From Candidatus Martarchaeota archaeon (lineage in GTDB: Archaea; Micrarchaeota; Micrarchaeia; Micrarchaeales; CABMGC01), in contig JAMCSO010000040.1 of NCBI GenBank assembly GCA_023379075.1, positions 1-23,007 on the forward strand: a stretch of DNA of 23,007 nucleotides, in the 5' to 3' direction. The notes below the pieces were generated by a model that was not told where the DNA came from, did no database searches, and worked only from the letters and a program-made list of their open reading frames with translations. A program made the position numbers and the translations under genes. The first letter of the stretch is position 1; each line of letters starts with the position of its first letter. Of the stretch, positions 1-6,959 are shown in pieces.

Positions 1-1
1 C

Positions 2-106
2 GATGCCTGTTCGGACGCATGGGGTTTTTACATAAAAACTAGTTTGCGCAACTTTATCATGAAAGGCGAAGGCCAGCCAAATCCTAAAGAAAAGAAGGAA
101 AAATGA
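2..106 (+). CDS. 3' end of an unidentified gene (partial)
   Basis: An open frame enters from the left edge and stops with TGA at 104-106, leaving 34 residues. The tail is rich in Lys and Glu (ends NPKEKKEK), as is common for the C-terminus of a soluble protein. No family can be named from so little. It may be chance: no promoter, start or domain is visible, and the next sure gene lies on the opposite strand, ending at 187. Confidence 0.3.
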   Translation, partial: DACSDAWGFYIKTSLRNFIMKGEGQPNPKEKKEK

Positions 107-186
107 GAGGAAGTATGACTTGGATGCCAACGCCAGAAGCAGAAGATGCGCGTCAGGCACATCTCAGACAAGGAAGTTCTTAAAAT

Positions 187-639
187 TCACTCTTTCCTTG
201 TGTATTTCATATCAAAATCGTGTTTCAAATGCTTCCCGTCTTTTGCGGTTTTCCATTCTGCGATTATCGTGTTTCTGCCCTTGAAAACACCTCTGAAACT
301 CTGTGGTAAATCTGGTGCATTCCTCCACATCTTCCAAACCCCTTTCTTAAAGTCCATGTCATAGATCCTGGACACGCCCCTGGAGTCAAAATAGAATACC
401 TTATATTCCCTCGTCGCTTGGTCACGCCCTATCAGCCATCTAGCCTGCGGTGCTTTTGTGGCCCCTTGATATGCAACCAGGTAGGCGCCATCTTCTGCCC
501 ACCTGAATGAGGCAGGCCCATGCACTTTTGCTTTAGAACCTGACAAGAACTCAGCATTAGATAGCTCCATGTCCCAATCGCCGATTAGGACTTTAAGCTC
601 TTTAAGCACGGGATTAATAACGCTCTGTTTCGGCATCAT
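187..639 (-). CDS. Nitrobindin/DUF1579-like beta-barrel protein
   Basis: A 150-residue soluble protein without signal peptide or membrane segment. The order of motifs (LIGDWDME near residue 19, FRWAEDGAYLV near 45, IGRD near 70, FYFDSRGVSRIYDM near 83-96, an FRGVF strand, then a DFDMKYTRKE end) is what I know from small bacterial, mostly actinobacterial, proteins of the lipocalin-like nitrobindin/DUF1579 type, in which a ligand sits in a beta-barrel. The reaction or ligand is unknown; no heme-binding His can be pointed to with confidence. A TATA-like stretch lies about 29 nt ahead of the ATG, so the mRNA is probably leaderless and this start is likely right. The gene stands alone beside a tRNA-associated islet. 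Its bacterial look suggests horizontal acquisition, which is an inference. Confidence 0.6.
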   Translation of the reverse strand: MMPKQSVINPVLKELKVLIGDWDMELSNAEFLSGSKAKVHGPASFRWAEDGAYLVAYQGATKAPQARWLIGRDQATREYKVFYFDSRGVSRIYDMDFKKGVWKMWRNAPDLPQSFRGVFKGRNTIIAEWKTAKDGKHLKHDFDMKYTRKE

Positions 640-663
640 AACCAGTAATCCTATCTCATTTGG

Positions 664-672
664 TTATAAAAA
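664..672 (-). promoter_or_regulatory. TATA box of the nitrobindin-like gene
   Basis: On the minus strand the stretch reads TTTTTATAA, centred about 29 nt before the ATG at 639. That spacing puts the transcription start at or next to the start codon, the usual archaeal leaderless arrangement. Confidence 0.45.
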
Positions 673-678
673 TATTAT

Positions 679-722
679 GGTCGTACCTGAAGCGCATCGC
701 CCGAAGCGGGGATCAAACCTGC
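679..722. repeat. Distal copy of the tRNA-Asn direct repeat (att-like)
   Basis: This 44-nt stretch matches 1523-1566 with two mismatches (708 and 715) and no gap, and the first 29 nt are identical. It covers the T-arm and acceptor 3' strand of tRNA-Asn plus 19 nt beyond the tRNA end. Similarity fades but goes on through the anticodon loop to about 742. Direct repeats made of a tRNA 3' end are the hallmark of site-specific integration at tRNA genes. Confidence 0.7.
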
Positions 723-742
723 AGCCTATTGATTAACATACA
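698..742 (-). pseudogene. Decayed 3' half of tRNA-Asn
   Basis: Aligned to the intact tRNA-Asn, this piece keeps the anticodon loop (TGTTAA), variable region, T-arm and acceptor 3' strand, but has no 5' half. The anticodon stem is destroyed and the T-stem has an A-C mismatch, so it cannot be a working tRNA. It is best read as the displaced end of the tRNA gene left behind by an insertion. Confidence 0.6.
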
Positions 743-753
743 CTTTCTCCAAT

Positions 754-1164
754 CTATAGTAATCCTACAAGAGCGATGAGCTCTTTTGTAGTAACAATCT
801 TGACTCTTCCTTGTTCGCCGAAGTCGTTGTCATTGCTCCAGATTAAAGTGTCTTCATGCAAGGCGCATGAAAGATATAACCAATCCTTCGGATCCTTAAC
901 AAGGCTTGCTGATGCTGGCAGGAATGGTTTAAGCGCCCTATCCGATACAAGCGTTAGCTGTCCAAAAACCTTTGCTATTAGGCGGTGTAGTTCTTCTTCC
1001 CCTAAACCAGATTTTACCCGTATCTCTATGATGTGCTGCAGCAGTTCCTCTACGATGAATTCCGGTGCAAAGAGAGACAGAGCAGGATTGAAGAAGAGCT
1101 TCCTAGTTGTTGAGTCCTTTATCAGACACGCAAACAGTATGTTGGCGTCAACCGTTACTTTCAT
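754..1164 (-). CDS. vapC: VapC-type PIN-domain toxin (ribonuclease)
   Basis: A 136-residue PIN domain of the PIN_2-like group. The acidic Mg-binding residues are visible: Asp6 in VDANIL, Glu39/Glu40 in the second helix, Asp94 in KDPKDWLYL and Asp112/Asp114 in SNDNDF. Members cleave RNA, often initiator tRNA or rRNA, and are held inactive by the partner antitoxin; the target here cannot be told. The start overlaps the antitoxin stop by 17 nt, implying translational coupling. The pair is the only coding content of the islet bounded by the two tRNA-Asn repeat copies, as expected for an addiction module that keeps such an element in place. All catalytic acids appear present, so the toxin is probably active. 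Confidence 0.85.
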   Translation of the reverse strand: MKVTVDANILFACLIKDSTTRKLFFNPALSLFAPEFIVEELLQHIIEIRVKSGLGEEELHRLIAKVFGQLTLVSDRALKPFLPASASLVKDPKDWLYLSCALHEDTLIWSNDNDFGEQGRVKIVTTKELIALVGLL

Positions 1165-1390
1165 TGAGAAGCGCCTTCGCGTGTCTTGCAGAATCCTTTG
1201 ATACCTTTTCGCTTATTGATTTCCAGTCTTTCAGGCTGAACTTGCTTCTTTTTGCTATACTTTCAGCCTCTCTGAAATCTGCAAGTTTCTGCTCTATGGC
1301 GTTCCTTACCGCGCTCGACCATTTGACAGAGGGGTGCCTCTTCATTTCCATCTTAAGCTCCTTGCTGATTACAAGAGTAATATTCGGCAT
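1148..1390 (-). CDS. vapB: VapB-type antitoxin, ribbon-helix-helix
   Basis: An 80-residue protein. The N-terminal 40 residues (ITLVISKELKMEMKRHPSVKW, then SSAVRNAIEQKL) follow the strand-helix-helix pattern of archaeal VapB antitoxins, with the strand for DNA contact at residues 3-8. The charged C-terminal half (about 41-80, rich in Lys, Ser, Glu) is the expected toxin-wrapping tail. It is the first gene of a two-gene operon and overlaps vapC by 17 nt. VapB proteins usually repress their own promoter together with VapC; the two inverted repeats upstream (1396-1412 and 1452-1481) are candidate binding sites. The family call rests on the pattern and the PIN neighbour. Confidence 0.8.
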   Translation of the reverse strand: MPNITLVISKELKMEMKRHPSVKWSSAVRNAIEQKLADFREAESIAKRSKFSLKDWKSISEKVSKDSARHAKALLNESNG

Positions 1391-1395
1391 TAAAT

Positions 1396-1412
1396 CACAT
1401 AGATATTGTGTG
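1396..1412. promoter_or_regulatory. Candidate operator of vapBC (CACA-N9-TGTG)
   Basis: An imperfect 17-bp palindrome with outer arms CACA and TGTG lies between the AT-rich TATA-like stretch at 1421-1430 and the vapB ATG at 1390. A dimeric ribbon-helix-helix repressor bound here would block transcription initiation. Confidence 0.35.
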
Positions 1413-1420
1413 AAGAAACA

Positions 1421-1430
1421 TATTTATTAT
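1421..1430 (-). promoter_or_regulatory. TATA-like box of vapBC
   Basis: Reads ATAATAAATA on the minus strand, about 35 nt ahead of the vapB start codon, which would give a very short leader. Confidence 0.35.
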
Positions 1431-1451
1431 TTCCTCTTTGCCACATGCTAA

Positions 1452-1481
1452 GCCTGTTTTATCCGATCTGTTTAAACAGGC
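1452..1481. promoter_or_regulatory. Inverted repeat with nested 12-bp palindrome
   Basis: GCCTGTTT at 1452-1459 pairs perfectly with AAACAGGC at 1474-1481. Inside, CTGTTTAAACAG (1468-1479) is a perfect 12-bp palindrome, so the half-site CTGTTT occurs three times. It lies between tRNA-Asn and the vapBC promoter. It may be a VapB/VapC operator, an end site of the element, or a terminator hairpin after the tRNA. Confidence 0.4.
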
Positions 1482-1522
1482 AATAGTGATAAAAGTTTTG
1501 CTTTAAGTGAGATTACTGCGAG

Positions 1523-1566
1523 GGTCGTACCTGAAGCGCATCGCCCGAAGCAGGGATCGAACCTGC
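1523..1566. repeat. tRNA-proximal copy of the direct repeat (att-like)
   Basis: Partner of 679-722 (42 of 44 positions equal, 844 nt apart). Positions 1542-1566 are the 3' end of the intact tRNA-Asn gene; 1523-1541 lie just beyond it. The span between the copies holds only vapBC and its control region, with no integrase gene. Confidence 0.7.
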
Positions 1567-1613
1567 GACTTCCTGGTTAACAGCCAGGCGCTCTACCGCT
1601 GAGCTATTCGGGC
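1542..1613 (-). tRNA. tRNA-Asn (anticodon GUU)
   Basis: A full 72-nt cloverleaf: acceptor GCCCGAA/TTCGGGC, D-arm GCTC/GAGC, anticodon stem CCTGG/CCAGG around loop CTGTTAA (GTT at 34-36), T-arm GCAGG-TTCGATC-CCTGC. The discriminator is G, as expected for tRNA-Asn, and no CCA is encoded. There is no intron. Its 3' half is repeated in decayed form at 698-742, marking it as an integration site. Confidence 0.95.
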
Positions 1614-1621
1614 ATCTAATA

Positions 1622-1644
1622 AGTAGCTATTTCATTTTGCTACT
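1622..1644 (-). other. Small hairpin between a gene end and tRNA-Asn
   Basis: AGTAGC and GCTACT form a perfect 6-bp stem with an 11-nt loop, between the stop codon at 1669 and the tRNA 5' end at 1613. It could end the upstream operon or lie in the pre-tRNA leader. An AT-rich TATA-like run at 1650-1660 may serve the tRNA. Confidence 0.25.
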
Positions 1645-1668
1645 AAAGATATTTAATATATTCTGGGG

Positions 1669-2364
1669 TCAACCCTTGGGCTTGAAGAATGGGAATGCTT
1701 CAGCAAGGTTGATTATCTTTGCATATAGATATTGGTGCTCTCCTATGATATCAACGAACTCATAGGTATCTTCCCTATAGCTATACCTGACAAAGCTTGA
1801 TTTCTGGTCTTCGTGAATCACATAATAGAGACGGCGCTTGTCCTCAGGCAGACCTTCGATGAGATCAAAGCCAGCTATAACTCTTTTTCCAGAGTGCTCA
1901 AATGAGTAAAGATGTGCAAATGATTCGCTCCTCAGGGATTTCCTTATCGCAGCCTTCACCAAGTCAGAGACGCTGCCCATGGCTATGCTTGATATTGAAT
2001 GTGAATGGAATTTGGCCTTTTTGGCTTCCCTGAAATTAGTTATGTCAAGGCTTATCACACTTATGTGATGATCGTTCGCCTGCCTTGGCCTCTCAAGGAG
2101 TATCGAACGCTCTTTCTCACCTTCGGCTGGTGGTATGTACTCGATTAGCTTTAATGGCTCGGCAACATTGCAGTAATATGCTATAGTAAAATCTTCGAAG
2201 CTTTCGCCTAGCGCTATCAGCCTTTTGTCATTATCTGTAGATAAAAGAAGATTGCTTGAGGTAAAGTCGAAGTTGTAGACATATCTGCATATGTCATTGA
2301 TTGAATCCGCTTTAATGTACAAGAGGCCCTTCTCGTCCTCTTTTTCTTTGCTTTGCTTTGCCAT
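1669..2364 (-). CDS. Hypothetical cytoplasmic protein
   Basis: A 231-residue protein I do not recognise. It has a charged N-terminus (MAKQSKEKEDEKG), no signal peptide and no membrane segment. It appears mixed alpha/beta with many aromatic residues near the end (YSYREDTYEFVDIIGEHQYLYAKII). A His-containing patch (KFHSHSISS near residues 118-126) stands out, but no known catalytic motif fits. It starts 11 nt after the stop of the secreted protein at 2376-3215, so the two are probably co-transcribed and may act on the inner and outer side of the same membrane process. Function unknown. Confidence 0.65.
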   Translation of the reverse strand: MAKQSKEKEDEKGLLYIKADSINDICRYVYNFDFTSSNLLLSTDNDKRLIALGESFEDFTIAYYCNVAEPLKLIEYIPPAEGEKERSILLERPRQANDHHISVISLDITNFREAKKAKFHSHSISSIAMGSVSDLVKAAIRKSLRSESFAHLYSFEHSGKRVIAGFDLIEGLPEDKRRLYYVIHEDQKSSFVRYSYREDTYEFVDIIGEHQYLYAKIINLAEAFPFFKPKG

Positions 2365-2375
2365 GTCAAGACCAG

Positions 2376-3215
2376 TTAAAGTGAGATTATCGCATTGTAG
2401 AGATAGGAGAGAAATAGCATGAATGCATATTCAGGCTCGAAGATTATCGGAGAGAGAACGACTCCTTTGCCTATCGCCTTATAATCATTGAGCAGCGTTG
2501 CTTTTGAGATAAAGTGTATTCTGTATGATTTGCTTATTAGGGAGCTTGATGCAGAGCTTACAGTTATGTTGAATGAATAAACGCCAGGCTCATCAACATA
2601 TACAGGATAGGTGAATGTGCTAGTCTTTGAATGCAGAGCTATGACTTCGTCAGAGACATTCCATGAAGGAAGGCCATATGCATTGATTATAAAAGGATCA
2701 TCAGATGCTCCAGTATTGTTTATTGTCACCTGGAAATTGGCTGGCTGCCCTGTGCCAACGCTTACCTTCTGCGGGCTGATCTTAAGGTTGAATACATTGG
2801 GAGTCACATTGATGAATACAGTGAAGGTAAGATTCCCGAGCCTGGAATAATTGTTAATGTTTATCGCTTTGAGCACCATTTTATATGTTCCATACCGTGC
2901 ATCAGGGCTAACAGTAACCTTAAGCTTCATCGGATTTTCATAAAGCGTAGATTGCTGGGATGACCATCCTGCCGGCACTTCAGACGCTTTGAGAAGATCC
3001 CACCCTATATTTACAGGAACTCCGCTGGCATTTGCCGTAGAGGCTGAAGCCAGGACATAAAAGCTCTCCCCTGGGCCAACCTTCCCAAGAGAGATATTCA
3101 TGCCATTGTAGATAGTACTTGATACCGGACCAGTTATTTGAAGATAAGTTGGGCTTGTGGCTATGAGTATCGTTGTCAGTAAAAGAAATACAAGAACAGA
3201 AAAGACTTTGAGCAT
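2376..3215 (-). CDS. Secreted, membrane-anchored NEW3-like beta protein
   Basis: A 279-residue protein with an N-terminal hydrophobic segment (about residues 4-22, a signal peptide or anchor) and an exported part with many Asn-X-Ser/Thr sites. Two beta-sandwich-like units can be seen: about 25-135, with PAGWSSQQ and MKLKVTVSPDARYGTYKMVL, and about 138-235, with GQPANFQVTINNTG and VYSFNITVSS. The second pattern is that of NEW3/CARDB-type Ig-like domains. The end (about 250-279, VVLSPIIFEPEYAF then LSYLYNAII) is hydrophobic enough to lie in or on the membrane. It is first in a two-gene operon and diverges from ilvE across a 96-nt promoter region. A GAGAGGA ribosome site sits 5 nt before the ATG. 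Probable cell-envelope role; exact function unknown. Confidence 0.65.
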   Translation of the reverse strand: MLKVFSVLVFLLLTTILIATSPTYLQITGPVSSTIYNGMNISLGKVGPGESFYVLASASTANASGVPVNIGWDLLKASEVPAGWSSQQSTLYENPMKLKVTVSPDARYGTYKMVLKAININNYSRLGNLTFTVFINVTPNVFNLKISPQKVSVGTGQPANFQVTINNTGASDDPFIINAYGLPSWNVSDEVIALHSKTSTFTYPVYVDEPGVYSFNITVSSASSSLISKSYRIHFISKATLLNDYKAIGKGVVLSPIIFEPEYAFMLFLSYLYNAIISL

Positions 3216-3282
3216 TTAATTCCTCTCTAAATATATATTCACTCCCAATATTAAAAATCTATGCTTAAGTATAGAAAACCCA

Positions 3283-3290
3283 TTTATATC
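3283..3290 (+). promoter_or_regulatory. TATA box of ilvE
   Basis: TTTATATC centred about 26 nt before the ATG at 3312. It places transcription start at that codon and argues against the in-frame ATG at 3261, which lies upstream of the box. Confidence 0.55.
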
Positions 3291-3311
3291 TTATTATCTT
3301 ATTTAGTTATT

Positions 3312-4220
3312 ATGGATGGGAGCAAATATGTATGGCTTGATGGCAAGATAATTAAGTCAGAGGAGGCAAATGTGCCTATTCTTACTCATTCACTGCAATA
3401 CGGCAGTGGCATCTTTGAAGGAATAAGAGCTTATAAAACAGACAGAGGAGGAGCCATATTTCGCCTTGAGGACCATGTCAGGCGATTCTTTAACAGCGCA
3501 AGGATATACTCGATAAACCTTGGAATCAGCCAGGCTGAGTTCAAGAACGCAATAATAGAAACTGTTAAGAAGAATGGCCTTGATGAATGTTATATCAGGC
3601 CTTTTGCATTTTACAATGACCAGAGCATAGGCCTTGGCGTTTCTGGAAAGAAGGTAAGCGTCGCTGTAATGGCTATACCTTTTGGCCATTATTTCGCCAA
3701 TAAGGAAAATGGAATAAGGTGCAGGGTCTCTTCTTTCCATAGAATAAATTCGCTGATCCTGCCACCACAGGCCAAGGCTAGTGGAAATTATATAAATTCA
3801 ATATTGGCATCAATGGAAGCGAAGAGGAGCGGTGCAGACGAAGCAATACTACTCTCTTCGAATGGTTATGTTGCTGAGGGTCCTGGCGAAAATATTTTTA
3901 TAGTAAAGGACAATGCCCTAATAACTCCGTCAGCATCATCAGATATCTTAATCGGGATAACAAGAGATAGCGTAATTAGAATAGCTGCTAATGAAGGGAT
4001 TGATGTAGAAGAGAGGGAGGTCCATAGGGAAGAATTGCTCACTTGCGATGAGGCATTCTTTACTGGTACTGCTGCGGAAATAACCCCAATAATATCAGTA
4101 GATTCTGAGAAACTTGGAGAGGGGAAGGTTGGCAAGATTACTTCTAAGATTGGGAGGCTCTACTCGGATATCACGCTTGGGAAAAAGAGCAAGTATGCCA
4201 ACTGGCTCACGTATTTATGA
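3312..4220 (+). CDS. ilvE: Branched-chain amino-acid aminotransferase
   Basis: A 302-residue class IV PLP aminotransferase (EC 2.6.1.42) that moves amino groups between glutamate and the 2-oxoacids of Leu, Ile and Val. Visible motifs: the VWLDGKII start, YGSGIFEGIRAY (about 30-41), LEDHVRR, ECYIRPFAFYN, the PLP-binding Lys155 in QAKASGNYINS, the GPGENIF phosphate-side loop, GITRDSVI and FFTGTAAEITPI. Length fits the family. The frame runs 17 codons further up to an ATG at 3261, but that adds a hydrophobic stretch foreign to the family and includes the TATA box, so I place the start at 3312 on a leaderless mRNA. It ends 3 nt from the convergent pth2. D-amino-acid transaminase or aminodeoxychorismate lyase are less likely. 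Confidence 0.9.
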   Translation: MDGSKYVWLDGKIIKSEEANVPILTHSLQYGSGIFEGIRAYKTDRGGAIFRLEDHVRRFFNSARIYSINLGISQAEFKNAIIETVKKNGLDECYIRPFAFYNDQSIGLGVSGKKVSVAVMAIPFGHYFANKENGIRCRVSSFHRINSLILPPQAKASGNYINSILASMEAKRSGADEAILLSSNGYVAEGPGENIFIVKDNALITPSASSDILIGITRDSVIRIAANEGIDVEEREVHREELLTCDEAFFTGTAAEITPIISVDSEKLGEGKVGKITSKIGRLYSDITLGKKSKYANWLTYL

Positions 4221-4223
4221 TGA

Positions 4224-4589
4224 TTAGAGTAGCTTGAGCTTTGAAGTTATCGGATCAATTTCATTATTCATCCATGGACCTATCCCTAATGCTGTGACAG
4301 TTCCCGGAGGAAGCTCGGTGAGCCCTGCATCCGTCACCAGAGCACATGGAACATCTTTATACCTGAAGGCTTCATTAAGTCTTTTTAATGCCTCCTCGTT
4401 CTCTACTTTCAGGACGATCTTCTTCTCTCCATGCTCAAGCCATTTCTTTGTCACAGAACTATCTTTTCTTTCCGCATTGAAATAGCTCATGAGAGATGCG
4501 TGGGCTACCTGTGCTGCCAACTTTCCTTTACCCATATCTATATCTGTTCTTACTATTATAACCTGCTTTATTTCCTGCTCGTTGCGCAT
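4224..4589 (-). CDS. pth2: Peptidyl-tRNA hydrolase, archaeal type
   Basis: A 121-residue Pth2, which frees tRNA from stalled peptidyl-tRNA in the cytoplasm. It shows the family blocks: QVIIVRTDIDMGKGKLAAQ with VAHA after it (catalytic Lys23 and His30), GEKKIVLKV, and CALVTDAGLTELPPGT followed by LGIGP. Length is normal. It begins 10 nt after the stop of the 781-aa membrane protein and is the last gene of that operon, a curious place for a translation enzyme. It is unrelated to bacterial Pth. Confidence 0.95.
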   Translation of the reverse strand: MRNEQEIKQVIIVRTDIDMGKGKLAAQVAHASLMSYFNAERKDSSVTKKWLEHGEKKIVLKVENEEALKRLNEAFRYKDVPCALVTDAGLTELPPGTVTALGIGPWMNNEIDPITSKLKLL

Positions 4590-4599
4590 CTAATCACTA

Positions 4600-6945
4600 T
4601 CATAAGGAGATCTGATCCAGGTCGGATACATCAACAAGCTTGATGTAAGAGTAGGATATCCCCATCTTAAGGATCTCTGCATCCTGTCCATAAGAGATAT
4701 ATATCCTATTCATGAAATCGATTCTCGTCTCTTCGTTAAGGAATATTATAAATATCCTGCTTTCTGGGGATACATTGATCTTCCTCATTCCGGAAGAGCT
4801 CGAGTATATCATTATTAAATTCTGCACACCGCGCTTTGTCACAACTATGTCAGCGAGCTGACTCTGGTCAAGATCTGTAAACAATGTTGCATGGGAGACG
4901 AAATAGTCCCTAAGCTCCCTGAATATTACCAGATACTCAATATCATGCCTTGAGTTTGCTATCCAAGATTTTGGAGCATAATAATCCCCAACCTGGACAA
5001 CGAGTCCCTGTGAGACCAGCTTGTTCAATATGGCAAGTACATTCTGCTGCGTTATTGAGACAGGCATTGAATTATCACGTATGTTTGTGCTTATTCCTGC
5101 CTTGATCTCTTCAGCTGTAAGAGGCATGTACTTCCAGTGGTAATAGTAGTTTACGCTGTCGAATATGCTTATCACAGATTCCTTGCTTGTTTTGACCTTC
5201 GCCTTGCTCGTTGGCTGAAAATCAGGCACGTCTATATAATACTCATCCTTTGTTGGGGGCCTGAGTATTATGTTAAGAAGGATAATTATAATCCCTGCTA
5301 CTCCAAATTCTATGTAGATTGCAGGTATGTGTACTGACTGCGACTGGTAGCTTGTTGAGAAGGTATAATTCTGGTTTATTATCCTGAAGACAAAGTTCTC
5401 CTGACCATAACGTATTATCGACCCTCTAGGAAGGATGTATTTTATAACACCATTATTTATCGTACCAGACTCTGAATGAGCTCCGTTTATTGTTGCCTGG
5501 TATGAGAGATTTGATATTGGGAAGTTATTGCTTGTTGCATGGAAGATAAAGCTATTGTTCCTGAAATCTAGAGCCACTGGAGTTATTGTTATGTTCTGTA
5601 TCTGGAATAATGATGATCCGTATTCGTTATTGTTGAATCCTTGCAGGGAGCTGATGTAATAGCCTGGAGGAAGGATGAATGATGGGTACTTTATGATTCC
5701 AAATGAGGCATTCACAAACCCGACAGGAACGGATGCGGCTAGATGTAGTGTGGAATTATAAATCGAGAGATGCAGGGATAGCGTCGCTGTTGAGTTCCTG
5801 ACATTGACGTATATTGGTATGTTCTCTCCTTCTCCGACATTTTCTTGCATGCTAACTACGCCATTATCTATAAAGCTTGATGAGAATGGAATTTGCTTTG
5901 TGACAAAGCCATTGTCATTGTATGCCCTTATTATTATGACAGGGTAGGTTGATGGGACGATTCCTGGAAGGTTTGGCATGGTCTTATTTGTGGAGAATAT
6001 TGGAAGTTGACCGCTGGAATTAAGACTGACGTTCTGGTAGTAGTTCCCGTAGGAGAGCTTTCCCATCCAGAATCTTAGGTATATAATACGCGCAATATCT
6101 GATGAGAGTGCAACATCATTACTCCATGAAGTCGAAGGATAATTTGATAGTGCGATTATTGTTCCGTTTGAGGCATTTACCACAGATACACTCCCATAGG
6201 AGTATCCTGTTGCAAACCTGAATGTGGGATTGTTGAATATTATGCCATTGCTCTCATTGCTGACAAAGCTTTGAACTGCTGGCAGGGTGGAGAGACTCGC
6301 GTTTGCGAGTGCAAGCGAAGATTTAGCGGATGTCACAAATACTATGCCACCATACCCTACAGCTCTTGAAAAGTTCTGTCCTATGTATATAACGCTGTCC
6401 CCCATTGAGAGTAAATTGAGGATAGTGAAATTATCCCCGACTCCAGAGAAAGGCATGAGGTCCAGAGGCATCAGACCCGAAGGAATCACGATTATAGAAT
6501 TTGGAGGGGTTGTGTTTAATGAGGATATGGAGACTGTGCTGATGCTGCTTTGATTCAGTATGACCCCGTAATTAGTAAGGTCTGAAGAGAGGTATCGGTA
6601 TATGCTACCTGCATCAAAACAGCTGATGCAGTACCCGTTAGTGTTTACCACATATATCTTGGGCAGGGGATTCTTGTTGTAGACTGCAATTGATAAATTA
6701 AGCCGCGAGACATTAAATGAAGAATAATTCAATAGTGCATACTCGACAAGGGATTTGGAGTTGTTATAAGTCAAAGTGCCCGAATGGATGATTGTAGCAT
6801 TGATTATTATTCTTCCAGTAACAGGAGCTGGGGCAATAACGAACAGATTGCCTATCTGGCCGCGGATGTAATAAAGTATGCCCCCGATTAGACCCATAAT
6901 TAGAAAGGCGATTATGCTGATGATCAAAAGTCTCTTGTGAGGCAT
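4600..6945 (-). CDS. Large membrane protein with cytoplasmic winged helix
   Basis: A 781-residue protein I cannot assign to a named family. Order: transmembrane segment at about 6-28; a long extracellular region (about 30-540), very rich in Ser, Asn and Asn-X-Ser/Thr sites, whose first part (about 85-290: SIIVIPSGLMP, MGDSVIYIGQNFSRA, GGIVFV) alternates strands and helices in a way reminiscent of a GATase1/DUF4350-like fold, followed by beta-rich units; a second transmembrane segment (about 540-562, GVAGIIIILLNIILRP); and a cytoplasmic part (about 565-781). The latter holds a winged-helix-like stretch (about 610-655, NVLAILNKLVSQGLVVQVGD) and an alpha/beta end. A membrane sensor that controls DNA binding, or a surface assembly factor, would fit; neither is proven. 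It lies between a 50-aa gene (14-nt gap) and pth2 (10-nt gap) in one operon. Confidence 0.7.
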   Translation of the reverse strand: MPHKRLLIISIIAFLIMGLIGGILYYIRGQIGNLFVIAPAPVTGRIIINATIIHSGTLTYNNSKSLVEYALLNYSSFNVSRLNLSIAVYNKNPLPKIYVVNTNGYCISCFDAGSIYRYLSSDLTNYGVILNQSSISTVSISSLNTTPPNSIIVIPSGLMPLDLMPFSGVGDNFTILNLLSMGDSVIYIGQNFSRAVGYGGIVFVTSAKSSLALANASLSTLPAVQSFVSNESNGIIFNNPTFRFATGYSYGSVSVVNASNGTIIALSNYPSTSWSNDVALSSDIARIIYLRFWMGKLSYGNYYQNVSLNSSGQLPIFSTNKTMPNLPGIVPSTYPVIIIRAYNDNGFVTKQIPFSSSFIDNGVVSMQENVGEGENIPIYVNVRNSTATLSLHLSIYNSTLHLAASVPVGFVNASFGIIKYPSFILPPGYYISSLQGFNNNEYGSSLFQIQNITITPVALDFRNNSFIFHATSNNFPISNLSYQATINGAHSESGTINNGVIKYILPRGSIIRYGQENFVFRIINQNYTFSTSYQSQSVHIPAIYIEFGVAGIIIILLNIILRPPTKDEYYIDVPDFQPTSKAKVKTSKESVISIFDSVNYYYHWKYMPLTAEEIKAGISTNIRDNSMPVSITQQNVLAILNKLVSQGLVVQVGDYYAPKSWIANSRHDIEYLVIFRELRDYFVSHATLFTDLDQSQLADIVVTKRGVQNLIMIYSSSSGMRKINVSPESRIFIIFLNEETRIDFMNRIYISYGQDAEILKMGISYSYIKLVDVSDLDQISL

Positions 6946-6959
6946 TGAATAAACCTTTC

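Noticed and set aside
24..39. Near-palindrome GTTTTTA-CA-TAAAAAC at the left edge
   Set aside because: A 2-nt loop cannot form a good hairpin; it is AT-rich and lies inside a possible coding tail.
115..183. 22-codon frame (MTWMPTPEAEDARQ...) after a GAGAGG-like site
   Set aside because: Too short to tell from chance, with no context that needs a gene there.
698..742. A genuine split-tRNA 3' half, as in Nanoarchaeum
   Set aside because: The anticodon stem is lost, the T-stem has a mismatch, no matching 5' half is seen, and an intact tRNA-Asn lies 0.8 kb away. An insertion remnant fits better.
776..1201. Plus-strand frame of 141 codons opposite vapC
   Set aside because: It mirrors the vapC/vapB genes; the minus strand has PIN and ribbon-helix-helix motifs, while this product has no recognisable pattern.
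3261..3311. Upstream ATG extending ilvE by 17 codons
   Set aside because: It lies before the TATA box and adds a hydrophobic stretch not found in the family.
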